Assembly: GCA_947493005.1 (NCBI GenBank)
Contig: CANLOY010000001.1
Coordinates: forward strand, 124,001 to 188,000
Reading direction: 5' to 3'
Length of the DNA stretch: 64,000 nucleotides
DNA from: an uncultured Roseivirga sp.
GTDB taxonomy: Bacteria > Bacteroidota > Bacteroidia > Cytophagales > Cyclobacteriaceae
Part shown: piece by piece, positions 44,613-53,811 of the stretch
How the letters are laid out: every line of letters starts with the position of its first letter
Position numbering within the stretch: the first letter of the stretch is position 1
Made by a program: the position numbers and the translations under genes
Notes under the pieces: model-generated
What the model saw: the letters and a program-made list of their open reading frames with translations, nothing else
Told to the model about the DNA's origin: nothing
The model's database searches: none

Positions 44613-45452
44613 ATGAGCCATTTCAAACCAAATATACTTCTCGCCTTTGTTCTTGCACTCGCTTTAGGTTGCAAAGAACACAAACAAGTCCCCGCTCCTG
44701 AAGGAATGGTTTATATACCCGAAAGCAAAGAAATTGAAGCATTCTTCATGGACGAAAGCCCCGTTACTGTGGGTCAGTTTAGAAAGTTTGTTGAAGCCAC
44801 CAACCATGTGACCGAGGCTGAAAATTTTGGCAATTCAGGCGTATTCACCATTGAGAAAAACTGGTTTCTAAAAGATGGTGCCTATTGGGAATACCCTATG
44901 GGCAAAGATGAACCTAAGGCAAAAGATGACCACCCAGTTACCCAGGTTTCATATAACGATGCGCTCGCATACTGTAAGTGGGCAGGCAAGCGACTACCCA
45001 CAGCCGCTGAATGGCAACATGCTGCAAACGATGGCAAAGAATTGAACACAACCTACAATTGGGGAAACACCTTAGTTGTAAATGATAAATACAAAGCTAA
45101 TGTATGGCAGGGTTCATTTCCTTATGTAAATACTTTACGAGATGGATTCGAACACACTTCGCCAGTAGGTTACTTTGGAAAAACCAAGCTAGGCCTTACC
45201 GATATTTCAGGAAACGTTTGGGAATGGACAAGTGATTGGGATATCCCTTTTGGAACCAAAAAAGAAAACTACCAAGTCAATCAGCAAAGTCAAAAAGTGC
45301 TTCGAGGAGGATCCTTCCTCTGCGAACCATCATTCTGTCACGGCTATCAATTAACTGGAAAAAGTGAATCAACACCTGAAACCGGATTAATGCACACAGG
45401 CTTCAGATGTGTAAAAGATATCAATCCATCAGATTACCAAAAAACGCAATGA
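44613..45452 (+). CDS. Exported formylglycine-generating enzyme (SUMF1/FGE family lipoprotein)
   Basis: 279 residues. A lipoprotein-type N-terminus (LALALGC) is followed by a complete FGE-sulfatase domain (about 30-270): MVYIP, FFMDESPVTVGQFRKFVEATNH, HPVTQVSYNDALAYCKWAGKRLPTAAEWQHAA, LGLTDISGNVWEWTSDW, RGGSFLCEPSFCHGYQ. Cys237 and Cys242 match the spacing of the copper-binding active-site pair of human FGE (Cys336/Cys341), so this is probably a true sulfatase-activating enzyme that converts Cys to formylglycine. Four Cys-type sulfatases follow within 17 kb. Its predicted export distinguishes it from cytosolic bacterial FGEs. The stop overlaps the next gene (ATGA). Confidence 0.85.
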   Translation: MSHFKPNILLAFVLALALGCKEHKQVPAPEGMVYIPESKEIEAFFMDESPVTVGQFRKFVEATNHVTEAENFGNSGVFTIEKNWFLKDGAYWEYPMGKDEPKAKDDHPVTQVSYNDALAYCKWAGKRLPTAAEWQHAANDGKELNTTYNWGNTLVVNDKYKANVWQGSFPYVNTLRDGFEHTSPVGYFGKTKLGLTDISGNVWEWTSDWDIPFGTKKENYQVNQQSQKVLRGGSFLCEPSFCHGYQLTGKSESTPETGLMHTGFRCVKDINPSDYQKTQ

Positions 45453-46813
45453 AAAAAATACTGCTAATCACCCTGCTAACACTCTTTTCGTTCACTTCCT
45501 TTTCTCAAGAGAAAATATGGGAAGAGACCGCTGAAGAGAAAAAAGAACGCCTTGCTTGGTGGACAAATGACCGCTTTGGGATGTTTATCCATTGGGGCAC
45601 CTATTCCTTGGCTGGCCGCCATGAGTGGGTAAAAAAGAATGAAAGGATTCCTGATGAGAAATATCAAAAGTACTTCGATAATTTTAATCCAGACCTTTTC
45701 AACCCCACAGAATGGGCAAAGATGGCCAAAGCTGCCGGAATGAAATATGCCGTAATTACAGCCAAGCATCACGAAGGCTTCACACTTTTCGATTCAAATT
45801 TCACTGATTATAAAGCCACAAATACTGCTTATGGAAAAGACCTGCTGAAAGAGTGGGTTGAAGCTTTCAGGGCAGAAGATTTGAAAATAGGGTTTTACTA
45901 CTCCCTGATTGACTGGCACCACCCTGAATACACCATTGACAGGGTTCACCCCCAAAGTGCCTCAACCGATGAAGCATACAAGCACTTAAATCGAGGGCGT
46001 GACATGGGTATATACAGAAAATACCTGAAAGACCAGGTACGCGAAATCATGACCAACTATGGAAAAGTTGACATCCTTTGGCTTGACTATTCCTTCCCTG
46101 GAAAACACGGAAAAGACAGAAACGACTGGGGTTCGGTGGAACTATTAAAGATGGTGCGAGAACTACAGCCCGGAATCATCATTAATGACAGGGCCGATTT
46201 AAAAGATGTTCCCGGAGGCTGGGATTTTACTACCCCCGAGCAATTCAAAGTATCGGAATGGCCAACATATGATGGTATAAAAATACCATGGGAAACGTGT
46301 CAGACTTTTAGTGGATCCTGGGGTTACTATCGCGATGAAATGACCTGGAAAAACAATAAGCAGCTTCTGGTTTTACTCATAGAATCTGTAAGTAAGGGAG
46401 GTAATCTATTACTTAATGTTGGCCCTACAGGAAGAGGCACCATTGACCATAGGGCAGAGAAAGCCTTGAAAGAAATGGGCCAATGGATGAAATTCAATAG
46501 CAGATCCATATACGGAGCAACACAGGCTCCTGAAGAATTTGTGGCACCAGACCATTCTTTGCTTACTTATAATCCGGAAACTAACCGATTATATGTACAT
46601 CTATTAGATTATCCTTTACAGAATTTCACTCTCCGAGGTTTAAAAGGGAAAGTAAAGTATGCACAATTTCTTCATGACGCTTCCGAGATTCTGATTACCG
46701 AGCCTCACGGCTATTGGGGGAAAGAAAAGCTAGGAGAAGGAGATATTAACCTATCGTTGCCTGTGGTAAAACCGAATGTGGAAATTCCAGTAATTGAATT
46801 GATCCTGAAATAA
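45449..46813 (+). CDS. GH29 alpha-L-fucosidase
   Basis: 454 residues from ATG 45449, with a signal peptide (MKKILLITLLTLFSFTSFSQ). The GH29 catalytic barrel opens with WWTNDRFGMFIHWGTYSLAG and AKAAGMKYAVITAKHHEGFTLFDS. The retaining nucleophile is Asp213 in KVDILWLDYSF. The rest has VSKGGNLLLNVGPTGRGTI, the standard end of the barrel. GH29 enzymes release terminal L-fucose by retention. The frame opens at 45407 inside the FGE gene, but the signal peptide and ATGA overlap favour 45449. It is one of two GH29 genes here, from divergent branches, probably attacking different linkages. Confidence 0.95.
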   Translation: MKKILLITLLTLFSFTSFSQEKIWEETAEEKKERLAWWTNDRFGMFIHWGTYSLAGRHEWVKKNERIPDEKYQKYFDNFNPDLFNPTEWAKMAKAAGMKYAVITAKHHEGFTLFDSNFTDYKATNTAYGKDLLKEWVEAFRAEDLKIGFYYSLIDWHHPEYTIDRVHPQSASTDEAYKHLNRGRDMGIYRKYLKDQVREIMTNYGKVDILWLDYSFPGKHGKDRNDWGSVELLKMVRELQPGIIINDRADLKDVPGGWDFTTPEQFKVSEWPTYDGIKIPWETCQTFSGSWGYYRDEMTWKNNKQLLVLLIESVSKGGNLLLNVGPTGRGTIDHRAEKALKEMGQWMKFNSRSIYGATQAPEEFVAPDHSLLTYNPETNRLYVHLLDYPLQNFTLRGLKGKVKYAQFLHDASEILITEPHGYWGKEKLGEGDINLSLPVVKPNVEIPVIELILK

Positions 46814-47821
46814 ATGAATCGGAGAAATTTCATCGGAAAAACAGGTGCAGCAGCTTTGTCAACATTGCTTCCTCAAACAAGCCTGAGCTTTATTCCTTCG
46901 GTTACAAGCAGTAATACTGATGGACTGCTAAAGTTTGGAATAGCCACTGACATTCATAAAGACCTGATGCCAGATGCCGATCAAAGGCTGGAGGCTTTTA
47001 TGGAAAAGGCAGAAAACAAAAAAGTGGACTTCATTATCCAGATGGGGGATTTCTGCATGGCAGATTCCAAAAACAGAGACTTCCTTAAAATCTGGAATTC
47101 TTTTAAAGGCCCTAAATATCATGTTTTGGGAAACCATGATATGGACAAGCACTCCAAAGAGCAGATGCTGGATTTTTGGGAAATGCCCAAGACATACTAC
47201 TCTTATGATTTCAATGGAGTTCACTTTATAGTTTTGGATGCCAATTTCCTTTATCAAGACGGAAAATTCACGGACTATGACAAGGCCAATTTTTATATAG
47301 ACTCAAGCCTGAGGACTTTCATCAATGATGAACAAATAGAGTGGTTCAAAGCCGATTTAAATGAGACTAAATTACCTACAGTTATATTCTCACATCAGAG
47401 CCTTTGGCACTACCAATGGGGGGTGAAAAATCGCCTGACCATCCAGAAAATCCTGGAAGCCAACAAAGAAAAAGTTATTTGCTGTTTCAATGGACACAAC
47501 CACATTGATTATCATCATGTATTAAATGGAATTCATTACATAGAAGTGAATAGTATGTCATATCAGTGGATGAGCGACAAATACAAATCTACTGAACGCT
47601 ACCCCAAAGAACTTTATGAACAATATAAGTGGCTACCCAATCTGGCCACCTACAAAGACCCACTTTATGCATTCGTGGAAATTGACTTAAAGGGTTCAGT
47701 TACTATAGAAGGAGTAAAAAGCCAGTGGGTGTCTCCTTCACCTTATGAAATGGGTATGCCACAAGGCATTGAAGGAAGCAGGTACTCAGCAGAGATGTCA
47801 AGCTATTCATTGAAATTCTGA
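46814..47821 (+). CDS. Tat-exported calcineurin-like metallophosphoesterase
   Basis: 335 residues starting MNRRNFIGKTGAAAL, a twin-arginine signal, with an AQ-free cleavage region near residue 30. The two-metal phosphoesterase site is GIATDIHKD, QMGDFC, VLGNHDMDKHS, FSHQSLWHY and GHNHIDYHH. Folded export fits a metalloenzyme. The substrate is unknown; in a carbohydrate locus it may remove phosphate ester groups or act on nucleotides or phospholipids. The start follows the GH29 stop directly (TAAATG), so it is in the same transcript. Confidence 0.88.
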   Translation: MNRRNFIGKTGAAALSTLLPQTSLSFIPSVTSSNTDGLLKFGIATDIHKDLMPDADQRLEAFMEKAENKKVDFIIQMGDFCMADSKNRDFLKIWNSFKGPKYHVLGNHDMDKHSKEQMLDFWEMPKTYYSYDFNGVHFIVLDANFLYQDGKFTDYDKANFYIDSSLRTFINDEQIEWFKADLNETKLPTVIFSHQSLWHYQWGVKNRLTIQKILEANKEKVICCFNGHNHIDYHHVLNGIHYIEVNSMSYQWMSDKYKSTERYPKELYEQYKWLPNLATYKDPLYAFVEIDLKGSVTIEGVKSQWVSPSPYEMGMPQGIEGSRYSAEMSSYSLKF

Positions 47822-47826
47822 ACCAT

Positions 47827-49956
47827 TTGAGAAAACTCTCTACCATATTAGCGTTCCTCATAACCTTAGTGGTTTGTCTTGAGGCCCAGGTCAAAATAGC
47901 AGCAATAGGAAACAGTATTACCTATGGTTACGGAGTTGTCCATAGAGAAAAAAATGCTTACCCTGCACAATTACAAGCCATACTTGGCAAAGAATATGAG
48001 GTCAGAAACTTTGGCGTAAGCGGAAGGACACTTCTTAAAAAGGGCAACCTCCCTTATTGGAAAACCAATGAATACCAAAAAGCCCTTGAGTACTTTCCCG
48101 ATATAGTAATTATCAAACTTGGCACAAACGATAGCAAAGCCATTAACCGTAAATACCTAAGTGAATTTAAGTCCGATTACCTGGAGCTAATCCATTCGTT
48201 CAAAAGCCTGAAAAGCAATCCCAGAATCATTTTGTGCCTGCCCGTACCTGCTTTTACAACAGACACCACAGGAATAACTTCAAAGGTAGTATCTGAGCAA
48301 ATCATACCTCTAACAAGGGAGGTCGCCTATGAGTCAGGTAGCGAAATTGTAAACCTATACAACCTGTTCCTCGACAAAGAAAGTCTTCTGCCTGATAAAG
48401 TCCACCCAAATTCCCTTGGGGCTACCTTGATTTCCAACAGGCTTTACGAACAAATTGCACTAAAAAACAATCCGGATTTCAACCTGTTAGCAACACTTGG
48501 TATAACAGGAAAACAATCCAACTTCTATGGTTTTGAACAAACCACATTCAAATGGAACGGGGTAGAGAGCAAAATTGTAAGGCCAAAGCAAACCGCCAAG
48601 GACAAACCCTGGATTTGGAGGGCACGTTTTTGGGGGCACGAACCTCAAACTGACATAGCCCTTCTTGAAAGGGGCTTTCATTTGGTTTATCATGATGTGG
48701 CCGATTTGTACGGAAGTCCTGAAGCGGTTAAAAGATGGAATCATTTTTACGGCTTTATGCAAAAAGGTGGACTTTCCAAAAAAGTGGTTTTGGAAGGTAT
48801 GAGTCGTGGAGGCCTGATTGTGTACAACTGGGCAGCATCCAACCCCGGAAAAGTCGCTGCCATATATGCAGATGCTCCCGTTCTGGATGGCAAAAGCTGG
48901 CCGGGAGGCAAGGGCGAAGGAAAGTTTAATCAACAGGACTGGAATAACCTGATGAAAGCCTATAACCTGGAGGAGGAAAAGAAAGCTGGCCTGTTTAAAG
49001 GCTTCCCCATCCACAAAGCCAAAAAGTTAGCAAAATCAGGAATTCCCCTTTTACACATCTGTGGAGAAGCTGATGAAGTGGTGCCAGTAGATGAAAACAC
49101 AAGACCTTTTGAAGAAGCAATTATTAAATATGGAGGCAATATTAAGACAATTTACAAGGATGGAATAGGTCATCACCCTCATAGCCTTAAAAACCCCACA
49201 GTAATCGTAGATTTTATCCTTCGAGCTACCGGGCATAAAATTAATATGGCAGCTATACCCGCGCCAGGTTCAGAGTTCAGGTCTGCAGCCGGATGGAAAA
49301 AAGAGGCTGATTGGTGGGCTAACCACGAGGATATCAAATCGCTCTTATTAAGAGCCGAAGGCACCCTTGATGTACTGTTTATTGGCAATTCTATTACACA
49401 AAGTATAGGCGGAAACAGGGAAGCCGTAACATACAAGCCCGGAAGATCTGCTTTTAATGAAGCATTAAAAGGGTACACTTGGGAAACAGCCGGGATATCG
49501 GGCGACCGCACACAACATGTTTTATGGAGGGTTCGGAATGGAAACTATAATTGGGCTAAACCCAAAGTGGTGGTACTAACAATTGGGGTCAACAACTTTC
49601 CTTCAGATGAACCAGATGAAATTACCGAGGGAATTTCCAAAATAGTAGCAGAACTCAAAACCAACCTTCCAGATAGCAAAATACTTTTGCTCGGACCTTT
49701 ACCAGCAGGCACTACACCAAATCATCCAAATAGGTTGAAATATGAAAAAGTGCATCAGCAGCTTTCCAAGCTGTCTAAAAAATGGAAAGTGAAATACATG
49801 GATTTGGGAAGTATATTGATAGACCCAAATAACAACCTCGATCCAAACTATTACAGCACCGATGGCATACACCTGGGTGTTGAAGGATACAATATATGGG
49901 CGAAAACACTAGAGCCTGTTTTGAAAGCAATGATCAACCAAACCAACCAAAGATGA
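47827..49956 (+). CDS. Triple hydrolase fusion: SGNH - alpha/beta hydrolase - SGNH
   Basis: 709 residues from a TTG start, with a signal peptide (MRKLSTILAFLITLVVCLEAQ). Domain 1 (about 22-215) is a GDSL/SGNH esterase: Ser30 in IGNSITYG, GTND, and the Asp-x-x-His of DKVHPN. Domain 2 (about 225-470) is an alpha/beta hydrolase: Ser326 in EGMSRGG, a GEADEVV acid loop and the His of GIGHHPHS. Domain 3 (about 500-705) is a second SGNH esterase: Ser522 in FIGNSITQS, LTIGVNNF and STDGIHLG. All three triads look complete. Carbohydrate esterases of these folds usually remove acetyl groups. The fusion suggests three sequential or linked de-esterifications. It overlaps the next gene. Confidence 0.9.
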   Translation: MRKLSTILAFLITLVVCLEAQVKIAAIGNSITYGYGVVHREKNAYPAQLQAILGKEYEVRNFGVSGRTLLKKGNLPYWKTNEYQKALEYFPDIVIIKLGTNDSKAINRKYLSEFKSDYLELIHSFKSLKSNPRIILCLPVPAFTTDTTGITSKVVSEQIIPLTREVAYESGSEIVNLYNLFLDKESLLPDKVHPNSLGATLISNRLYEQIALKNNPDFNLLATLGITGKQSNFYGFEQTTFKWNGVESKIVRPKQTAKDKPWIWRARFWGHEPQTDIALLERGFHLVYHDVADLYGSPEAVKRWNHFYGFMQKGGLSKKVVLEGMSRGGLIVYNWAASNPGKVAAIYADAPVLDGKSWPGGKGEGKFNQQDWNNLMKAYNLEEEKKAGLFKGFPIHKAKKLAKSGIPLLHICGEADEVVPVDENTRPFEEAIIKYGGNIKTIYKDGIGHHPHSLKNPTVIVDFILRATGHKINMAAIPAPGSEFRSAAGWKKEADWWANHEDIKSLLLRAEGTLDVLFIGNSITQSIGGNREAVTYKPGRSAFNEALKGYTWETAGISGDRTQHVLWRVRNGNYNWAKPKVVVLTIGVNNFPSDEPDEITEGISKIVAELKTNLPDSKILLLGPLPAGTTPNHPNRLKYEKVHQQLSKLSKKWKVKYMDLGSILIDPNNNLDPNYYSTDGIHLGVEGYNIWAKTLEPVLKAMINQTNQR

Positions 49957-51434
49957 AGAAAGTCGGACTATTACTTTTTATGGCTTGTTTTTTAAGTCAG
50001 GCACTTTTTGCACAGGCTATTTATGAAGACGAGCGATATGTACCGGAAACCGACCCGTTGGCTCTGGCTAAAATCAAAGAATGGCAAGGCTTAAAATTTG
50101 GTTTGTTGATGCACTGGGGAGCCTATAGCCAATGGGGCATTGTAGAGTCTTGGTCGCTTTGCCCTGAAGAGTACGGATGGTGTGTAAGGACAAAAGGCTC
50201 CAATCCTAACGATTACTTTACCTATAAGCGAGAATACGAGAATCTGGCACTTACTTTTAACCCAGTCAATTTCGACCCTGAAAAATGGGCCAAAGCAGCC
50301 AAGAATGCGGGCATGAAATATATGGTTTTCACCACCAAGCATCACGATGGTTTCTCCATGTTCGATTCAAAATACACAGACTACAAAATAACAGGCAGTA
50401 AAAGCATATTCAGAAACCACCCAAAAGCCAACTTGACCAAAGAGATTTTTGATGCATTCAGGGCGCAAGACATCTGGACAGGAGCTTACTTTTCAAAACC
50501 AGACTGGCACTCAGAACATTACTGGGACCCTAAATATCCTCCACGAGACAGAAATGTAAACTACGAACCCGAATCCAACCCTGAGAAATGGCAAAAATTC
50601 ATAGACTTTACACATAATCAAATCCTTGAATTAATGACTGACTATGGTAAAGTAGATATCCTGTGGCTAGATGGTGGCTGGGTGGCCAAAACACCCAAAG
50701 GGCAAATCACAGACTGGTACAGAGGCCAGTTAGGAGAGCAGAACAAAAATGGCTACCTGAAGCACCGAATTGTCAATCAAGACATTAATATGGATCAGTT
50801 GGTAGAAAAAGCAAGAAAAAAACAACCAGGCCTTATTGTTGTAGACAGAGCAGTACATGGTAAAAATCAAAATTACTTAACTCCTGAAAACAGGGTGCCG
50901 GAAAAGCCTCTACCCTTTCCTTGGGAGTCTCCAATGATCTCAGGAGGTGGTTGGTCTCATACTTTCAATGCAAAGTATATGAGTGGTCACAAAGCCATAC
51001 ACCTGTTGGTCGATATTGTCTCAAAAGGAGGAAACCTCTTGCTTAACATAGCCCCCGGCCCCGATGGCACCTGGCAACAAGGTGCTTATGACCTTTTGGA
51101 AGAGTATGGCCGTTGGATGAAAGTAAATAACGAAGCCATTTACGAAACGCACTCACTTGCCCCCTATAAAGAAGACAAAGTAGCCATCACCCAAAAACCG
51201 GACGGCACTACCTACTTCCTCTATATGGCAGATGAAAACGAAAAAGAAATGCCTGTCGAAATCAAAGTCAAAAGCCTACAGCCCGCATCTGGTGCTTCAG
51301 TAAGTCTGCTAGGAAAGGGTAAACTCAAATGGAGAAAAGAAGGAAATGGCTTTGTGGTTTCTATTCCATCAAAGTGGCGTAAGTCACCTGCATCTGACTA
51401 TGTCTGGACCATTAAAGTGAGTAATCTTAAATAG
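49953..51434 (+). CDS. GH29 alpha-L-fucosidase (second copy)
   Basis: 493 residues from ATG 49953, which overlaps the hydrolase stop (ATGA) and begins a signal peptide (MKKVGLLLFMACFLSQALFAQ). The catalytic barrel is recognisable from FGLLMHWGAYSQWGIVESWSLCPEE, AKNAGMKYMVFTTKHHDGFSMFDS and the nucleophile Asp240 in KVDILWLDGGW. Another conserved stretch is VSKGGNLLLNIAPGPDGTW. A long insertion with a tyrosine-, glutamate- and aspartate-rich segment (about 80-120) separates it from the first GH29 copy, so substrate preference may differ. The C-terminal beta-domain is present. Confidence 0.94.
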   Translation: MKKVGLLLFMACFLSQALFAQAIYEDERYVPETDPLALAKIKEWQGLKFGLLMHWGAYSQWGIVESWSLCPEEYGWCVRTKGSNPNDYFTYKREYENLALTFNPVNFDPEKWAKAAKNAGMKYMVFTTKHHDGFSMFDSKYTDYKITGSKSIFRNHPKANLTKEIFDAFRAQDIWTGAYFSKPDWHSEHYWDPKYPPRDRNVNYEPESNPEKWQKFIDFTHNQILELMTDYGKVDILWLDGGWVAKTPKGQITDWYRGQLGEQNKNGYLKHRIVNQDINMDQLVEKARKKQPGLIVVDRAVHGKNQNYLTPENRVPEKPLPFPWESPMISGGGWSHTFNAKYMSGHKAIHLLVDIVSKGGNLLLNIAPGPDGTWQQGAYDLLEEYGRWMKVNNEAIYETHSLAPYKEDKVAITQKPDGTTYFLYMADENEKEMPVEIKVKSLQPASGASVSLLGKGKLKWRKEGNGFVVSIPSKWRKSPASDYVWTIKVSNLK

Positions 51435-51438
51435 TCAG

Positions 51439-53808
51439 ATGAGGCCATTTTTTATATCCTTATTGATAAGTTCCATTCTTTTCTCTTGCAGTAAAAGTGA
51501 ACAATTTATCTACGTTAGTCCTTCAGGTAACGATCAGAGTATAGGCAGTATAGATGCTCCCTTAGAAAGTCTGGAACATGCACTGTCCGAAGCACAACAT
51601 TTAAGGGAAAAAGACAACTTACCCGTTACCATCTTACTTCGAAAGGGCACTTACTACCTTAAAAATACCCTTCGCATTAACAATGAAAATGCTGGGACAG
51701 AAAAAGCACCACTGAAAATTGCGGGCTATCAGAAAGAACAAGTAGTACTATCAGGAGCCAGGACACTAATGCTTAAGTGGGAAAAGGCAGAGGGGAATTT
51801 AATGAAGGCAAAACTAGATGAAAATTTCAGTTTTAGCCAGTTGTACATCAATGGCAAGAAAAAGATCAGGGCCCGGTACCCCAACTTTGATCCAACCGAG
51901 AATATATTCAATGGCTATTCTGAAGATGCCATTAGCAAGGATAGAGTAAAGGGTTGGAAAAACCCCAAAGATGGGATTCTTCATGCCATGCACCGCGCAG
52001 AATGGGGTGGATATCACTACCTGATAGAAGGCAAAAAGGAAAGTGGAGAATTGGAGTTGACAGGAGGCTTTCAAAATAATAGACAAATGGGAATGCACTC
52101 TCATTTCAGATATGTTGAAAATATTCGTGAAGAATTAGATAGTCAAGGCGAATGGTTTTTAGATCAAGAGGAAAATGTACTTTATTATTATCCTGATGAC
52201 GCAACTGATTTGAATTCAGCCTTGATAGAAGTCCCTCTTTTGTATCATTTGATCGAAATTGAAGGAACACAAGCAAACCCCACTCAGTATGTTGAAATTG
52301 AAGGCTTGACCTTTACACACACGAACCCGACCTATATGAAAACTGACGAGCCACTTTTAAGAAGTGACTGGACAATCTACCGTGGCGGAGCTTTACTATT
52401 TACAAATGCCGAAAACTGTACCGTAAGCAACAGTCACTTTACTGAGCTTGGCGGAAATGGAGTTTTTGTAAACAAATACAATCGGAATATTAGAATTCAG
52501 TCTAATCATTTTGAGCAAATTGGTGCCAGTGCAGTAGCCTTCGTAGGAAGTCCTGATGCTGTACGCTCTCCATCCTTTCAGTATTATGAATATACCCCTC
52601 TGGACAAACTTGATAGGCAGCCGGGACCTAAAACAGACGACTACCCTTCGCTATGCATAGTCAATGACAACCTGATTCATAATATCGGGCGAATAGAAAA
52701 ACAAGTTGCAGGAGTGCAAATCTCTATGGCCATGGATATCACCATCAGCCACAATAGCATTTATAATGTTCCACGCGCTGGAATAAACATTAGTGAAGGT
52801 ACCTGGGGAGGTCATATCATAGAATACAATGATGTATTCAACACGGTATTGGAGACTGGAGATCACGGATCATTCAACTCATGGGGCAGAGATAGGTTCT
52901 GGCACCCTAACAGAGATAGCCTGAATTATAGAACAAGCACAGAGCCCAACTTGGTTACCATCGATCCCATTCGTACTACCATTATCAGAAACAATAGGTT
53001 TCGTTGCGACCATGGCTGGGATATCGACCTTGACGATGGTTCAAGCAATTACCATATCTACAATAACCTTTGCCTCAATGGCGGCATCAAATTACGAGAA
53101 GGCTTCAATAGAACAGTGGAGAACAACATCATGGTGAACAACAGTTTTCATCCACACGTATGGTTTGATGAAAGTCATGATGTATTCAGAAGAAACATTG
53201 TAACCACCAATTACAAACCCATTATAGTACCTAAATGGGGAGATGAAGTGGACTACAACCTCCTACCCGATTCAGCAGCTTTGGTAGAATCCCACAACAA
53301 GGGAATTGACCTCAACAGCCTTTATGGAAATCCTCAATTCGTCAACCCTGAAATAGGCGACTTTAGTGTACAAGAAAGCTCACCAGCCTTAAAACTTGGT
53401 TTTAAAAACTTCGCTATGGATGAATTCGGGGTAAAATCGGCTGCCCTAAAAGCCATTGCAGATACTCCCGAAATACCACTATTGTTTTCATCCGAACTGG
53501 TTGAAGGAGATAATAGAACATTTGACTTTTTGGGAGCCTCTGTGAGAAAAGTGAGGGGAATAGGAGAACGATCTGCAGCAGGACTGGCCGAAGAGAAAGG
53601 AGTAATAGTATTGAAAGTACCCGAAAACAGTAAGGCATTTGAAAGTGGCTTAAAGGTCCAGGATGTGATTTTAAAAATTAATGATGACGACACTCCAGAT
53701 ATCCGTAAATTAATGGACGCATACAGAGGACATTTGTGGAGAGGGCATATTGAGCTGAGCATCATCAGAAATCAAAAAGAAAAAGAGATTTCTATAACAC
53801 TAAAATAG
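51439..53808 (+). CDS. GH141-like right-handed beta-helix protein with C-terminal PDZ domain
   Basis: 789 residues. The lipoprotein signal has lipobox LFSC. The N-terminus FIYVSPSGNDQSIGSIDAPLESLEHALSEA is the opening of the parallel beta-helix family that includes GH141 (known alpha-L-fucosidase and xylanase activities). Right-handed helix turns follow with Asn/His-rich rungs (CTVSNSHFTELGGNGVFVNKY, HNSIYNVPRAGINISEGT). The last 90 residues form a PDZ domain (VIVLKVPENSKAFESGLKVQDVILKINDDDTPDIRKLM), unusual in a glycoside hydrolase. The context of two GH29 genes supports a role in removing fucose or fucosyl units. The exact GH family is not certain from reading alone. Confidence 0.8.
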   Translation: MRPFFISLLISSILFSCSKSEQFIYVSPSGNDQSIGSIDAPLESLEHALSEAQHLREKDNLPVTILLRKGTYYLKNTLRINNENAGTEKAPLKIAGYQKEQVVLSGARTLMLKWEKAEGNLMKAKLDENFSFSQLYINGKKKIRARYPNFDPTENIFNGYSEDAISKDRVKGWKNPKDGILHAMHRAEWGGYHYLIEGKKESGELELTGGFQNNRQMGMHSHFRYVENIREELDSQGEWFLDQEENVLYYYPDDATDLNSALIEVPLLYHLIEIEGTQANPTQYVEIEGLTFTHTNPTYMKTDEPLLRSDWTIYRGGALLFTNAENCTVSNSHFTELGGNGVFVNKYNRNIRIQSNHFEQIGASAVAFVGSPDAVRSPSFQYYEYTPLDKLDRQPGPKTDDYPSLCIVNDNLIHNIGRIEKQVAGVQISMAMDITISHNSIYNVPRAGINISEGTWGGHIIEYNDVFNTVLETGDHGSFNSWGRDRFWHPNRDSLNYRTSTEPNLVTIDPIRTTIIRNNRFRCDHGWDIDLDDGSSNYHIYNNLCLNGGIKLREGFNRTVENNIMVNNSFHPHVWFDESHDVFRRNIVTTNYKPIIVPKWGDEVDYNLLPDSAALVESHNKGIDLNSLYGNPQFVNPEIGDFSVQESSPALKLGFKNFAMDEFGVKSAALKAIADTPEIPLLFSSELVEGDNRTFDFLGASVRKVRGIGERSAAGLAEEKGVIVLKVPENSKAFESGLKVQDVILKINDDDTPDIRKLMDAYRGHLWRGHIELSIIRNQKEKEISITLK

Positions 53809-53811
53809 TTT

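Noticed and set aside
44613-45452. Ergothioneine-type (EgtB) or PvdO enzyme instead of FGE
   Set aside because: Both active-site cysteines of the FGE copper site are present at the right spacing, and sulfatases are encoded nearby, so FGE is the better call.
48487-49014. 175-codon minus-strand frame in the triple hydrolase gene
   Set aside because: Antisense shadow of a three-domain protein whose catalytic motifs all lie on the + strand.
53334-53765. 143-codon minus-strand frame under the PDZ region
   Set aside because: Ser/Pro/Leu-rich translation typical of an antisense frame; the + strand encodes a recognisable PDZ domain.
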